Part shown: positions 1 to 9,921 of the stretch, piece after piece | How the letters are laid out: each line of letters starts with the position of its first letter | Position numbering within the stretch: position 1 is the stretch's first letter | NCBI GenBank assembly: GCA_018399055.1 | Contig: CP073762.1 | Coordinates: 124,001 to 188,000 of the forward strand | Reading direction: 5' to 3' | Source: Simkaniaceae bacterium | GTDB lineage: Bacteria; Chlamydiota; Chlamydiia; Chlamydiales; Simkaniaceae | Length of the DNA: 64,000 nucleotides | Translations under genes and position numbers: made by a program | Notes under the pieces: generated by a model | What the model was told of the DNA's origin: nothing | Database searches by the model: none | What the model saw: the letters and a program-made list of their open reading frames with translations, nothing else

Positions 1-3000
1 AGAATGTTGGGCGCCCAAAATCAGCTCCACCAACTCCATTTTGCAGCGTGACTATTGAAGTATTCGTAGAAGTGTTTTCAATATTGAGTTCCCCAGATAC
101 ACCATTCACCGCACTTAGGGTTTGTGCATTAGTATGTAAAGCACTGTCCACCCCATATCCTGTAATTCCCAAATCAGCTATCACATCAAGGGTCCCGGTG
201 TTTTGAGTCGTCACCTCTCCAGCGCTCTGCATGATTGCACCACTTTGCCCCAAAAGAGTAATCGTTTGCCCAGGAGCGGTGACAGAAGCGTCGAGTTGAA
301 TATCACCACTTATGGTATTCAGGGTAATTGCACCACCTGTATTGGTTAGTCCTGTTTGTGAAAGTGTCCCTGCTACAGTTGTTCCGACCGTTAAAGTTCC
401 TGCTACAGTTTCATTAATGAGGGTATCGCCCCCGGAGCTACTCCCTCCAACGGTTAGAATATCCAAAGCATCCATTGTCACATCCCCTCCTCCAATATAG
501 GCACAAACCGGAGAATCTAGAAGGAAGGGCTGAAGCGTTGTTCCAATAGCGCCGTTTGGTGCCCGAAGTGCAGTGGCCTGTGTCTCCGTCGCTGCGGTTG
601 ATGAAATAGATCCTGTCTGCGCAGTGATTTCGAAAGATCCAAATCGAGTCCCTCCTGTATCAAGGGCTAAAAGGGATTCGCTAATCGTCACGTTAGTATT
701 TGCCGTTAGGGTGTTGGTTGCTCCAGCAGAGCGAGTGCTCTCCGTCACCACAGCCCCCACAGTGAGGTCGCCTGTCGTTGAAGTCGCATTGAAATTCCCG
801 TAAGTATTCACATGAGCAAGAGCCACATTATTAGACTGCGTGAATGATGCAAGGTTGGGGTCTCGGATAGAGATCCATCCTCCAAGATTGTTGCTCTGCA
901 TCAGTGTGATATTCGATCCATCCCCCCCATTAAGGGTCGATCCTCCATAAGGACTGTCCATCACACCAAGGGGAGGATTACTTGCTCCTCTAGCCGCATT
1001 AATAATCAAATTCTGCCCTGGATTGAGGGTTAGAGGAACCGTTTGAACAAGATTAAAATCTTTCGAGACAAGCCCCGTTAATATGGGATCAACAGTCTGA
1101 ATATCGATTTGTCCTGAAACAGAATTCCCGCTATTGTTTAAGATAATTGCATCGGCAAACTGAGGATTATTATAATTTTCAACAAATCCACGAAGATTAA
1201 TGGTGATATCACCCGCTACCGCTGGAGTTGCAAGGCTGATATTGAAATCTACAGGAATTCCCTTCGCATTGATAACATTACCCGAAAGATCGGTGTCCAC
1301 ACCATTAAAGAATACGTCCCCCCCAGCAAGAACGTTGAAGCCATTGTCTGTAAAAGTGGTGCCCGTCATATTCATATCTCCAGCAACCTCAAGGTTTGCA
1401 AGAAGCTGCACAGCACTTAAAGGGGTCGTCGTCAAAGTATAGCTCCCTGCCACTTGGGAAGCTCCTAAAGAGGTCGGCGCAGAATTGAGAATCTCTACCG
1501 TTCCAATCGCTGTATCTCGATCAGTCCTTAGAAGAAGATCACCAACAATCGAAAGGGTTGTTCCACCTGATTGAGTAATCAGTCCTCCTGCATCAAGATC
1601 AAAATTTCCTGCTCCTGTGACAATATTCCCCAGGTTGAGCCCATCTATTTCACGAATAACAATATTTCCGGTCGTTGTCGAAGCAATAAGGTTCGTCAAG
1701 TCTGTTCCAATATTTCCAATCCCTGATGATGTCCCCGTTCCAATCCCATTAGACGCACTTAGAGTTCCCGTCGTTCCTGTTAAATTCTGTGAATTTGCAC
1801 TCCCTGTCACATCAGTAATTGCTCCACCAGTAGCTGTACATGAAATATTTCCATTACCCGCATTGATCTCTCCCAAAGCAATATTTGTATTTGCAAGGAG
1901 GGTCGCATTCCCTCCTCCTGTCATATAGGTTGTTCCATTGACCATCATAATAGCGCCCATTCCAGCTGTGACTTGGATGGGACCATTTGTGGCAGAAAGA
2001 TCCCCGGTGGCGGTATGCGTCACACTTCCCCCTGTGCCAGTGAGGGTTATTCCACTAACACTAGTCGTCGCTTCATTGACTAGAATATCTCCTGCGTTTG
2101 TTGTCACATCAACTGTGCTTCCTGATAGCCCTATTTCGGTTAAAGATCCCACCGTCACACTATCAATCGTAATATTTCCAGGATTGGAAGTTGCAATGAC
2201 AATACTTCCTGTCGTATCCCCCGCGACAGTCACTGCATCATTCTCTACAAGTGAGACATTCCCACCAGCCGTAAAGACCAGATCATCTGCGGCTGTTTGA
2301 AGATTAATTCCTCCTGTTGTCGTCATATCGATGCCGGTTGCTGTCGTTGTTGCTATTCCTCCTAATGAATTCCCATTATAACTGACCGTTTGACTCGGAG
2401 CTCCTCCCGTGGTCAGCGAGCTCACAGCTCCGTCGATTGTAATTGCCCCATTCGCATCAAAATCAATCGTTTCTACAGCTCGAACACTTTCGGAATTAGA
2501 TCCTGTAACAAGCGTTCCTCCTGTTGAGTTCACTGTCAGATTCCCGTAAACATTGACATGTTCAACCTCAATATTGCTGATTCCTTGAACTGTTGCATCT
2601 TGAGGATCTCTTAACGAAACCCATCCTCCAAAGGTATTGTTTTGATTGAGGTTTATATTCGATCCAGTATTCCCATTCAGGGAAGATCCTCCATAAGGAC
2701 TATCCAGTGTTCCTAGGGGAGGATTAGTCGATCCACGGGCAGCATTAATAATCATGTTCTGCCCCCCATTTAGAGTAAAGGGAGTCGTTTGAACAAGATC
2801 ATAATCCTGCGTTGTCACGCCCGTAAAGTTTGGATCTACCGTCGTGACTTCAATGGTTCCCCCGATTGCATTTCCGACATTATTAAAAACGACTGCATTG
2901 GCAATCTGCACATTCGTGAATGTATTTGTGTCTCCACGCAAATTGACCGTGATATCTCCCGCTGCTGAAAACGTTGCTACAGATAAATCAAAGGTTGGTG

Positions 3001-6000
3001 GGATCCCCGTTGCATTAATGGTATTACCCGAGAGGTTCGGGTCGACTCCATTTATGAGAATGACCCCTCCTTCGGTTACCGTAAACCCATTGTCGTTATA
3101 AGCCGTGGTTGTTACGATAAAATCATCACCCACGGTAATATTTGCACTCAAATCAACAGTGTTTGTCGGAACATTAAACACATAGTCTCCCGCGACAAGC
3201 GAGCTTCCAATTGTTGTAGGAAGCGTGTTGAGAATCGTTGTTGTCCCAATGGTTCCATCGCTGCTTGTATTCACCCGCAAAAAATCATTAATGCTTAATG
3301 TTGTTGCTGCAATCTGATCGATCACTCCATTGACTGTGACCTGAAAACCCCCATTTGTAGTGGTGATATTCCCTACAGAAAGTGCACCTGTTTCATTAAT
3401 TGCAAGATCTCCCACTCCTGTGATATTCCCGTCGAGGCGTGTCAAATTGGTTTGCAGTGGACTCCCCACTGTGCCAGCACCAAGTGCTGCTGTTAAAGCT
3501 GCTAGATTCCCCGTAAGATTTGTTGCAGACGAGTTGTCAGTAATGGAGCCCGCTGTAGCCGTCGCAGCAATGTTTCCTGCGCCCGTATTTACCTCGCCTA
3601 ACAGAATGCTTCCGGAAGCAATGAGAGTTGAGTTCCCACCTCCAGTTGTAAAAACCGTCCCATCTGCCATTGTCAAGTTGCCAGCACTGGCAGTCACATT
3701 AATCGCTCCACCACTAGAAGACAGATCTCCCGCAGCAATGTGGGTAACTGCTGCAGCTCCTGTTAAGGCAACTGTATTACTGCCCCCAGCCGTGACTGCC
3801 GCATTGACATTGAGATTGCCTGCTGTTGTCACCAACGTGATATTTCCATCGCTTGTACTTACTCCGTTCAAAGCAAGTGTCATCGTATTCGTTAGAGCAA
3901 GATTCCCAACTCCTGTGACATCTGCCTGCAAGCTATTCAGGGTAGCGTTAATGTCATCTGCAGCACCAATCCCAGTAGCAGCTATCAAATCCGCAAGATC
4001 TCCAATAAGGTTCGGAGTCTCTGCTGCAATGTTATCGGTGATCTCTCCTGTTGTTGCCGTTGCAAAAATATCTCCTGCCCCTGCATCAACAAGTCCGAAT
4101 GCAATGTTCGTGCCTGCAAGGAGGGTTGCATTCGCTCCATTAGTCGTATAGACCGTCCCATCAGCCATCGTAATGGAACCTGCTGTCGCAGTCACATTAA
4201 CTGCTCCCCCATTCGATGTAACATCTCCCGCAGCAGTGTGCGTCACACCGTTGGCAGCCGTCAAAGTCACAATATTGGCAGCTCCTGCAGTGACCGTATT
4301 ATTTACATTCAAATCTCCTGCAGACGTTACAAGCGTAATCGTTCCGTCGCTTGTACTCACTCCATTTAAAGCGAGTGTCGTCGTATTTGTTAGAGCAAGG
4401 TTTCCAGTTCCTGTGACATCCGCTTCAAGAGTATTCAATGTTGTATTGATATCATCACCCGCTCCGATTCCTGTCGCTGCAATAAAGTCCCCCAGATCTC
4501 CAATGACATTTGGAGTTTCTAGTGCAATGTTATCGGTGATCTCTCCTGTGGTTGCGGTAAGGAAAACATCTCCTGCACTTGCATTAACAAACCCAAGCGC
4601 AATATTTGTATTCGCAAGAAGCGTTGCATTGCCACCACTTGTTGTGTACGTTGTTCCATCTGCCATCGTAATCGCACCACTTGTTGCAGTTACATCAATT
4701 GCACCACCATTTGAAGATACATCTCCTGTTACTGCGTGAATTACTGAACCATCCACCGTCAAGGTAATCACGTTGCTGCCACTTGTCTGAACCACATCGG
4801 TGACTGTCAAATTATTCGCTGCAGTGATTATCGTAATCGTTCCATTATTTGTAACTGCCCCTCCAGCCCCTCCATTCCATGCGACAAGTTCTAAAGCATC
4901 TGTATTGGTGACGGCCAGGTTTCCTGGAGCAGTTACCTCCGCTTCAAGTTGATTGATCGCAGTATTGATTGGTCCGATCCCTGATGTTGCAATCAAATCT
5001 GCCCGATTCGCTGTCAGATTAGGAGTTGCTCCAGCGGTCACTTCAGTAATCGCTCCACTCATTGCCGTTAAAAAGATGTCTCCCAGGCCTGCATCGATTT
5101 CTCCAAGCGCAATACTTGTTGACGCTGACAAAGTAGCATCTCCTCCTCCTGTTGCATACGTTGTGCCATCCACCATGGTAATGGGACCACCACCGGCCAT
5201 CACTTGAATATTCCCCCCGACTGTCGAAACATCCCCGACTGCTAAATGAGCCACATTGGCCCCTGCCGCAGTTAGTGTAATATTTCCATTCCCACTACTT
5301 GTCACTTGCGCGTTGACATTGATCGCCCCATTACTCGGGACAATGGAAATGTTGCTTCCAGCCCCTGAAGTTTGAACTCCTGTTAGCCCCAAAGGAGTTC
5401 CAACAAAAACATCCCCAATACCTGTTGTCGTCAGATCAAAAATTCCACCAGTAACCGTAGCTCCAACTATCGTCCCCCCCACTTCTTCAAGGTATACATC
5501 ACCACTCGCCAAAGCCCCCAAGTTGTTAGAGTTGGTCTGGATTCTTTGGAGAGCTGTTCCAATGGTTCCTCCAACAGACCTCACATCTACAGTATCCCCC
5601 GCAATCACGCCGGTCCCAGTAAGCGCTCCTAACGTATTTGAAGAAACACGGATTTGTCCCGTGAGAGCCCCTCCAGTCGTCAAAGCACTAACATTCCCCC
5701 CGACTGTGACATTTCCAGTTGTATCAATGATGTTATTTGCACCCGCTGTTCGAACATTTTCTCCATTTGCACCTGATGTAATATCCCCTGCAGTGCCTGT
5801 AATGTTCAGGTTTCCGTAGGTGTTAATATGTTCCAAAGAAAGGGTTGCTGCAGATCCAACCGTTGCCAATTCAGGATCTTTAATAGAAACCCACCCCCCA
5901 AAAGTATTTGCAAGATTGAGCGTCACATTGGATCCATTGTTCCCATTCAAAGTGGATCCTCCATAAGGACTATTATTCACTCCTAGAGGAGGGTTATTTA

Positions 6001-9000
6001 AACCTCTTGCCGCATTGATTGTAAAATTCTGTCCTGGATTCAATAACAGTGGAGCGCTTTGAGTTAAATTGTAGTCCACTATTGCAGACGTTGAAATCGC
6101 AGGATCCACCGTTGTGACTTGAAGCGCTCCTGAAATACTATTTCCGGCATTGTTTAAAACAATAGCGTTTGGAAGAACAACATTTGCTGCTGTATACTGC
6201 GTCTCGCGAAGATTTACCGTGATATCTCCTGTCGCCGCAAGAGTCACGGTTGAAATATCAAAATTTGGCCCTCCTCCTGAGGGAAAAACTTCGTTGGTAT
6301 TGTTTTGGAAGGGGTCCAAGCCATTAAGCGTTGTACTGCCCGCAACACGAAGCGTTTGATTGTTTCGGTCAAATGTTGTGCCAACCATCGTAAAATTTCT
6401 TCCCACATCAACACTTCCACTCAGGCTAATGGCACTTGCTGGAGATGTTGTAAGCAAGTAGTCTCCTGCAACAACACTTGTGCCCACGGTTGTTGCCTGG
6501 TTATTTGTCACCTGAACCGTCCCCACAGTACCATCGCGAGATGTATCAAAAGCAGCATTTCCCACCACAGTTACCGTTGTCCCGCCTCCTTGAGTGATCG
6601 CTCCTCCAGTGTTGATATCAATATTTCCATTGCTTAATGAGATGTTATTGAGCACTAAAGCGTCATTCTCAAAAATCACCAGATCGCCAGCACCCGAAAT
6701 GGTTGCTTGCAAAATTCCAAGATCGGTTTGGATCGCAAGTGCACCAGTTGCAGGCGCTGTTCCAATGGAGTTCGTGCTATTTAAAATTGCTGTTCCTGCT
6801 GTAAGATTCGTCCCTACTGTCAATCCATTCACAATGCTTTGGGCTGTGCAAGAAATTTGAGCAGCGCCTACATCAACTGCCCCCAAACTCGCAGCTGTAT
6901 TCGCGCTCAATATGGCATTTGCATTGACAGTAGTAAGCTCGCCGCTATCATCAAGCGTAATTCCTCCATTGGTCGCAGTCATCGTTAAAATTCCTGACGT
7001 CGTATTAACAGTAGAAGCCGGAGTATTGGCAAACACAACATTTTCAGCGGCTGTCATTGTGAATGTTCCCGACATTGTATCAAAATCAGAAGCCTGCCCC
7101 ACATTGAAGTCCCCACCCACAGCAGTGAGTCCCATGATTCCTGTCCCTGTAATGGCAAGAGTCGTTCCACTTAGATCAGCGCCCACAGGTGTTGCTGAAG
7201 TATCTTGCGCTGTTCCACTAAGTGTGATGGATCCGCTATTCGAATTAACTGACGAAGAGGTCATAACCACGCCGCGACTTAAATTCACACCAGTCGCTCC
7301 CGTTCCATTTAGCGAGACATCCGCAAAATTTGCTCCACCTCCTGTTGAGGTAATCGTAAAATTCTGAAGTTTGATCCCTGCGCTATTTGAGTCACTTGTT
7401 GCAAGCACCGCTCCTGTAAGATCGATATCTCCAGAGATTGATGTAATCGATCCCGAGCCACCAGAGCTCCGAATTCCCGCCGCGTTCGTTCCAGAGCTTG
7501 CCGTTCCATCAAGAGTAATTGTTGCGGCTGCTGCTGCTGCACTTGTAGAAGTGATTGTCCCCTCTAAAATGATCCCATCATTCCCCGATCCTGCACTCAC
7601 AGCGCCCAATCCCGTAATGTCAATATCTCCCTGAACCGAACTTATGGATCCTGTGGTGTTGATCTGCGTCCCCACATTATTATTTCCACTTCCCTGCCCC
7701 GTCCCATTAAGCGTAATCGTTCCATCAGATGAAGAGATTATCGTTGAATTGGAGTCGATGAAAACGCCAATATTTCCATTCACGCTATTCCCCCCTGTTC
7801 CTGTGATCGAGTAGCTTCCATTCACAACTTCGACAAGGGCAGTATTTATAAAAGAGACCCCGATATTGCTATCCCCTGTTGTTGCAAGAGAAGTTCCGAC
7901 AATTGTCGTGGAATTTGATGCATTAGAGTCAAGCCATCCATTATCAACCCTCAAACCATCATTTCCACCTAATCCTCCAGTTCCCCCCGTAGCTGTGATG
8001 TTTGTCGTAGAAGTATTGTTCCCTTCAATTCTGGATCCACTGCCGATTAGAACACCTACATTGTCGCCCTCTCCTACCCCTCCCAGCGCGCCGACTCCCG
8101 TAATGTTAATAGACCCATTGTTCTGAGCACGTAGCCGACCATGAATTTCTACGCCTCTTTGGCCACTACCACCTAAAGGACTAGCTGTTCCTGTGAGAGT
8201 GCAGGTCCCTGCTCCAAAGTCTATAAAAGAACCTGTATCAATAAAAATGGTTCCCTCGGATACACCTCCAAAGTTTCCATGAGTAATTGACACATCTCCA
8301 TCATTTGTCCCTCCGCGATTCGTATCTATGATACTATTTGCCCCAAGAGAAAACTGCGCCAGCCCCGCATCTCGATTCGCAGGAATGGCCCCAGCATCAT
8401 TAATCGTTGCAATGAGATTGCAGCGACGGATATCGATATCAAAACCGGGATCAACAATAATGGATCGCCCTGCTTGAACCGTAAGGTTTCTTTGCGTATT
8501 GTTTGTAACAGTCACATTGTCAGAAAAGATCACATCGGTGTTGGCTTGAAGGGTCACATTGGCCGCATTCAAAGCATTACGAAGAGTAATCCCCGAAATG
8601 TTTGCAGTCCCAGCTGGAATGTCTCCAAATAGGCTGTTGCCCGCGATAGGATCTCCCCCTGCTGCTATAATATTGATAAACTTTGGATCTAAAAGAAGCT
8701 CTCCGACATGTCCATTAGGCCCCAAAAGATTCACATCTGCTTGAAAATCTAAACCCCTTCCTGAAACCTCGATAAACCCACCATTGCCATATTGGCTACC
8801 GCCAGATGCATCGAGTTTTCCATGGCATGTCGTGTAGTCATCTGACCACACAATAATTTTTCCTCCATCGCCCCCATCAGAGGCATTTGCTTTTATCTCA
8901 GCTCCTTTAACAACATGCGTTTGCTTAGCATTTTTAATAGTAGGATTTTGCCCTTTGTAGTCCCCGCCAATGAGCACTTCTCCGCCTTGACTTTCTCCTC

Positions 9001-9880
9001 CCACATCAATCTTTGCGCATTTCTGTAAAGCGACGCGATCTCCGAGGATATGGACCGTGCCTTCCTCAGCAGTAATCGTTCCCGTCTGATGACAGTCCCC
9101 TTCATACGCGGTAAGAAACACCCGTCCGTTTTCTTTTCTTACTCCACTTGCTTGGATCGCACCCTGACTCTTGATCGCAAGGCTGTACGGGGTTCCGGCA
9201 GCTGCAACCTCAATTTGTAAAGCAGACAGAATTCCCTCTTGGGCAACCGCTCCTCCTACATCATCCCTTTGCACCCGAATGATCAGATGCTCTTGAGACT
9301 CGGGAAGTAATAGCACTTCACTTCCTGCAGCTAAAGCAATTTTGCCAGCTTGAGCTTCGATTTCCCCATAGTTTTCAACAGCAAGTCCAATCAATGCGAT
9401 ATTTCCAAGAGGACTTGTGATCTTGCCGTAATTGACAACACTGGCACTCGAAGCCCCTTTGAAAAGAAGCTGTTCATTTTTCAAGAACTGATCATTCGAA
9501 GTGTCAAGAGTCGAGGCAATAAAAGAAGCTGCATTAATCCTTCCATTTGGTCCAATAAGGATTCCTTTCTCATTGATCAGAAGGATTTTACCATTTGAAT
9601 GAATCAGGCCATCAATAGAAGAGGGAAGAGGCCCCACCACTCTATTAAGAACCGCAGAGTCACGCGTCGCCTGAAAAAAGTGAGCAGATTGTTGGGCATT
9701 TAAGGAGAATTCCTCCCAATTGATGATGGTTCTTTCTCCAGAATAGATTTTCCACTGAATATTTTCTTGATTTTCAATGGCAGCAGAACCTGCAACCACC
9801 TTAGGTTGAGATAGTTTTCCCTCCAATGCGGGAAAACAAACGATAAATAGTACAAAAAATAGCTGTAACAGCCTCTGCAT
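1..9880 (-). CDS. filamentous haemagglutinin-like TpsA exoprotein (3' end cut by window)
   Basis: This is a very large secreted adhesin-type protein of the two-partner secretion (TPS) family. The frame read leftwards from ATG 9880-9878 stayed open wherever I translated it (the first ~700 codons and samples near 5.9, 2.6 and 0.05 kb), giving about 3,293 residues before the window ends. The first ~22 residues are a signal peptide (MQRLLQLFFVLFIVCFPALEG). It is followed by the TPS/haemagg_act domain, with recognisable W-EEFSLN, FFQATRDSAVLNRVVG, I-GLIHSNG and NEKGILIGPNGRINAASFIAST elements. The rest is Gly/Asn/Thr/Ser/Val-rich repeats typical of a beta-helix. It lies 41 bp downstream of its presumed transporter, so the two are probably one transcript. 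The C-terminus is outside the window, so a toxin or anchor domain cannot be assessed. Export through TpsB and surface display are inferred from the family. Confidence 0.88.
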   Translation of the reverse strand, partial: MQRLLQLFFVLFIVCFPALEGKLSQPKVVAGSAAIENQENIQWKIYSGERTIINWEEFSLNAQQSAHFFQATRDSAVLNRVVGPLPSSIDGLIHSNGKILLINEKGILIGPNGRINAASFIASTLDTSNDQFLKNEQLLFKGASSASVVNYGKITSPLGNIALIGLAVENYGEIEAQAGKIALAAGSEVLLLPESQEHLIIRVQRDDVGGAVAQEGILSALQIEVAAAGTPYSLAIKSQGAIQASGVRKENGRVFLTAYEGDCHQTGTITAEEGTVHILGDRVALQKCAKIDVGGESQGGEVLIGGDYKGQNPTIKNAKQTHVVKGAEIKANASDGGDGGKIIVWSDDYTTCHGKLDASGGSQYGNGGFIEVSGRGLDFQADVNLLGPNGHVGELLLDPKFINIIAAGGDPIAGNSLFGDIPAGTANISGITLRNALNAANVTLQANTDVIFSDNVTVTNNTQRNLTVQAGRSIIVDPGFDIDIRRCNLIATINDAGAIPANRDAGLAQFSLGANSIIDTNRGGTNDGDVSITHGNFGGVSEGTIFIDTGSFIDFGAGTCTLTGTASPLGGSGQRGVEIHGRLRAQNNGSINITGVGALGGVGEGDNVGVLIGSGSRIEGNNTSTTNITATGGTGGLGGNDGLRVDNGWLDSNASNSTTIVGTSLATTGDSNIGVSFINTALVEVVNGSYSITGTGGNSVNGNIGVFIDSNSTIISSSDGTITLNGTGQGSGNNNVGTQINTTGSISSVQGDIDITGLGAVSAGSGNDGIILEGTITSTSAAAAAATITLDGTASSGTNAAGIRSSGGSGSITSISGDIDLTGAVLATSDSNSAGIKLQNFTITSTGGGANFADVSLNGTGATGVNLSRGVVMTSSSVNSNSGSITLSGTAQDTSATPVGADLSGTTLAITGTGIMGLTAVGGDFNVGQASDFDTMSGTFTMTAAENVVFANTPASTVNTTSGILTMTATNGGITLDDSGELTTVNANAILSANTAASLGAVDVGAAQISCTAQSIVNGLTVGTNLTAGTAILNSTNSIGTAPATGALAIQTDLGILQATISGAGDLVIFENDALVLNNISLSNGNIDINTGGAITQGGGTTVTVVGNAAFDTSRDGTVGTVQVTNNQATTVGTSVVAGDYLLTTSPASAISLSGSVDVGRNFTMVGTTFDRNNQTLRVAGSTTLNGLDPFQNNTNEVFPSGGGPNFDISTVTLAATGDITVNLRETQYTAANVVLPNAIVLNNAGNSISGALQVTTVDPAISTSAIVDYNLTQSAPLLLNPGQNFTINAARGLNNPPLGVNNSPYGGSTLNGNNGSNVTLNLANTFGGWVSIKDPELATVGSAATLSLEHINTYGNLNITGTAGDITSGANGENVRTAGANNIIDTTGNVTVGGNVSALTTGGALTGQIRVSSNTLGALTGTGVIAGDTVDVRSVGGTIGTALQRIQTNSNNLGALASGDVYLEEVGGTIVGATVTGGIFDLTTTGIGDVFVGTPLGLTGVQTSGAGSNISIVPSNGAINVNAQVTSSGNGNITLTAAGANVAHLAVGDVSTVGGNIQVMAGGGPITMVDGTTYATGGGDATLSASTSIALGEIDAGLGDIFLTAMSGAITEVTAGATPNLTANRADLIATSGIGPINTAINQLEAEVTAPGNLAVTNTDALELVAWNGGAGGAVTNNGTITIITAANNLTVTDVVQTSGSNVITLTVDGSVIHAVTGDVSSNGGAIDVTATSGAITMADGTTYTTSGGNATLLANTNIALGFVNASAGDVFLTATTGEITDNIALETPNVIGDLGDFIAATGIGAGDDINTTLNTLEADVTGTGNLALTNTTTLALNGVSTSDGTITLVTSAGDLNVNNTVTAGAANIVTLTAANGVTHTAAGDVTSNGGAVNVTATAGSITMADGTVYTTNGANATLLAGTNIAFGLVDAGAGDIFATATTGEITDNIAAETPNLIGDLADLIAATGIGAADDINATLNSLQADVTGVGNLALTNTMTLALNGVSTSDGNITLVTTAGNLNVNAAVTAGGSNTVALTGAAAVTHIAAGDLSSSGGAINVTASAGNLTMADGTVFTTGGGNSTLIASGSILLGEVNTGAGNIAATATAGSITDNSSATNLTGNLAALTAALGAGTVGSPLQTNLTRLDGNITGVGDLAINETGALSVGNITTTNGGFQVTVNGVIDQIAATTLSINDFLRVNTSSDGTIGTTTILNTLPTTIGSSLVAGDYVFNVPTNTVDLSANITVGDDFIVTTTAYNDNGFTVTEGGVILINGVDPNLSGNTINATGIPPTFDLSVATFSAAGDITVNLRGDTNTFTNVQIANAVVFNNVGNAIGGTIEVTTVDPNFTGVTTQDYDLVQTTPFTLNGGQNMIINAARGSTNPPLGTLDSPYGGSSLNGNTGSNINLNQNNTFGGWVSLRDPQDATVQGISNIEVEHVNVYGNLTVNSTGGTLVTGSNSESVRAVETIDFDANGAITIDGAVSSLTTGGAPSQTVSYNGNSLGGIATTTATGIDMTTTGGINLQTAADDLVFTAGGNVSLVENDAVTVAGDTTGSIVIATSNPGNITIDSVTVGSLTEIGLSGSTVDVTTNAGDILVNEATTSVSGITLTGTGGSVTHTATGDLSATNGPIQVTAGMGAIMMVNGTTYMTGGGNATLLANTNIALGEINAGNGNISCTATGGAITDVTGSANSQNLTGTTGTLSASNGIGTGTSSGIGNIGTDLTNLIASTTTGNIVIREIDGLNLGNIVTGAGNFDLDAGGLITQSGGTTLSIVGDLLLRTDRDTAIGTVEILNSAPTSLGASQVAGSYTLTTTPLSAVQLLANLEVAGDMNMTGTTFTDNGFNVLAGGDVFFNGVDTDLSGNVINAKGIPVDFNISLATPAVAGDITINLRGFVENYNNPQFADAIILNNSGNSVSGQIDIQTVDPILTGLVSKDFNLVQTVPLTLNPGQNLIINAARGASNPPLGVMDSPYGGSTLNGGDGSNITLMQSNNLGGWISIRDPNLASFTQSNNVALAHVNTYGNFNATSTTGDLTVGAVVTESTRSAGATNTLTANTNVTISESLLALDTGGTRFGSFEITAQTGSISSTAATETQATALRAPNGAIGTTLQPFLLDSPVCAYIGGGDVTMDALDILTVGGSSSGGDTLINETVAGTLTVGTTVAGTLSQTGLTNTGGAITLNTISGDIQLDASVTAPGQTITLLGQSGAIMQSAGEVTTQNTGTLDVIADLGITGYGVDSALHTNAQTLSAVNGVSGELNIENTSTNTSIVTLQNGVGGADFGRPTF
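785..6130 (-). repeat. dispersed GGW-containing module, three copies in tpsA
   Basis: A ~300-bp block recurs at about 785-1100, 2540-2840 and 5815-6130. On the minus strand each copy encodes a segment like PYGGS-LNG--GSN--L--NN-FGGW-S-RDP, then a HVN-YGN motif. The landmark tcctccataagg is at 941, 2687 and 5957, which are in-frame distances of 1746 and 3270 bp. The range given is the envelope of the three copies. Confidence 0.65.
3667..5172 (-). repeat. three tandem ~500-bp repeats inside the tpsA gene
   Basis: Three consecutive units start at 3667, 4165 and 4663, with lengths 498, 498 and 510 bp (166, 166 and 170 codons). I aligned them by shared landmarks: ccat at 3667/4165 and 5173, gcttgtact at 3851/4349, and tccaat at 4001/4499. 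All periods are multiples of three, so the reading frame is kept and each unit is one block of the beta-helix. A diverged related segment lies around 1940. Confidence 0.75.
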
Positions 9881-9921
9881 TGAAATGGGAACCTCTCTCA
9901 ATTCCTCTATACAAAAGATCC

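Noticed and set aside
312-8744. Many plus-strand open frames rich in Pro/Val/Ala (for example 3360-4151)
   Set aside because: They lie opposite the tpsA gene and are its antisense; their repeat structure only mirrors the tpsA repeats and no ribosome sites or domains are seen.
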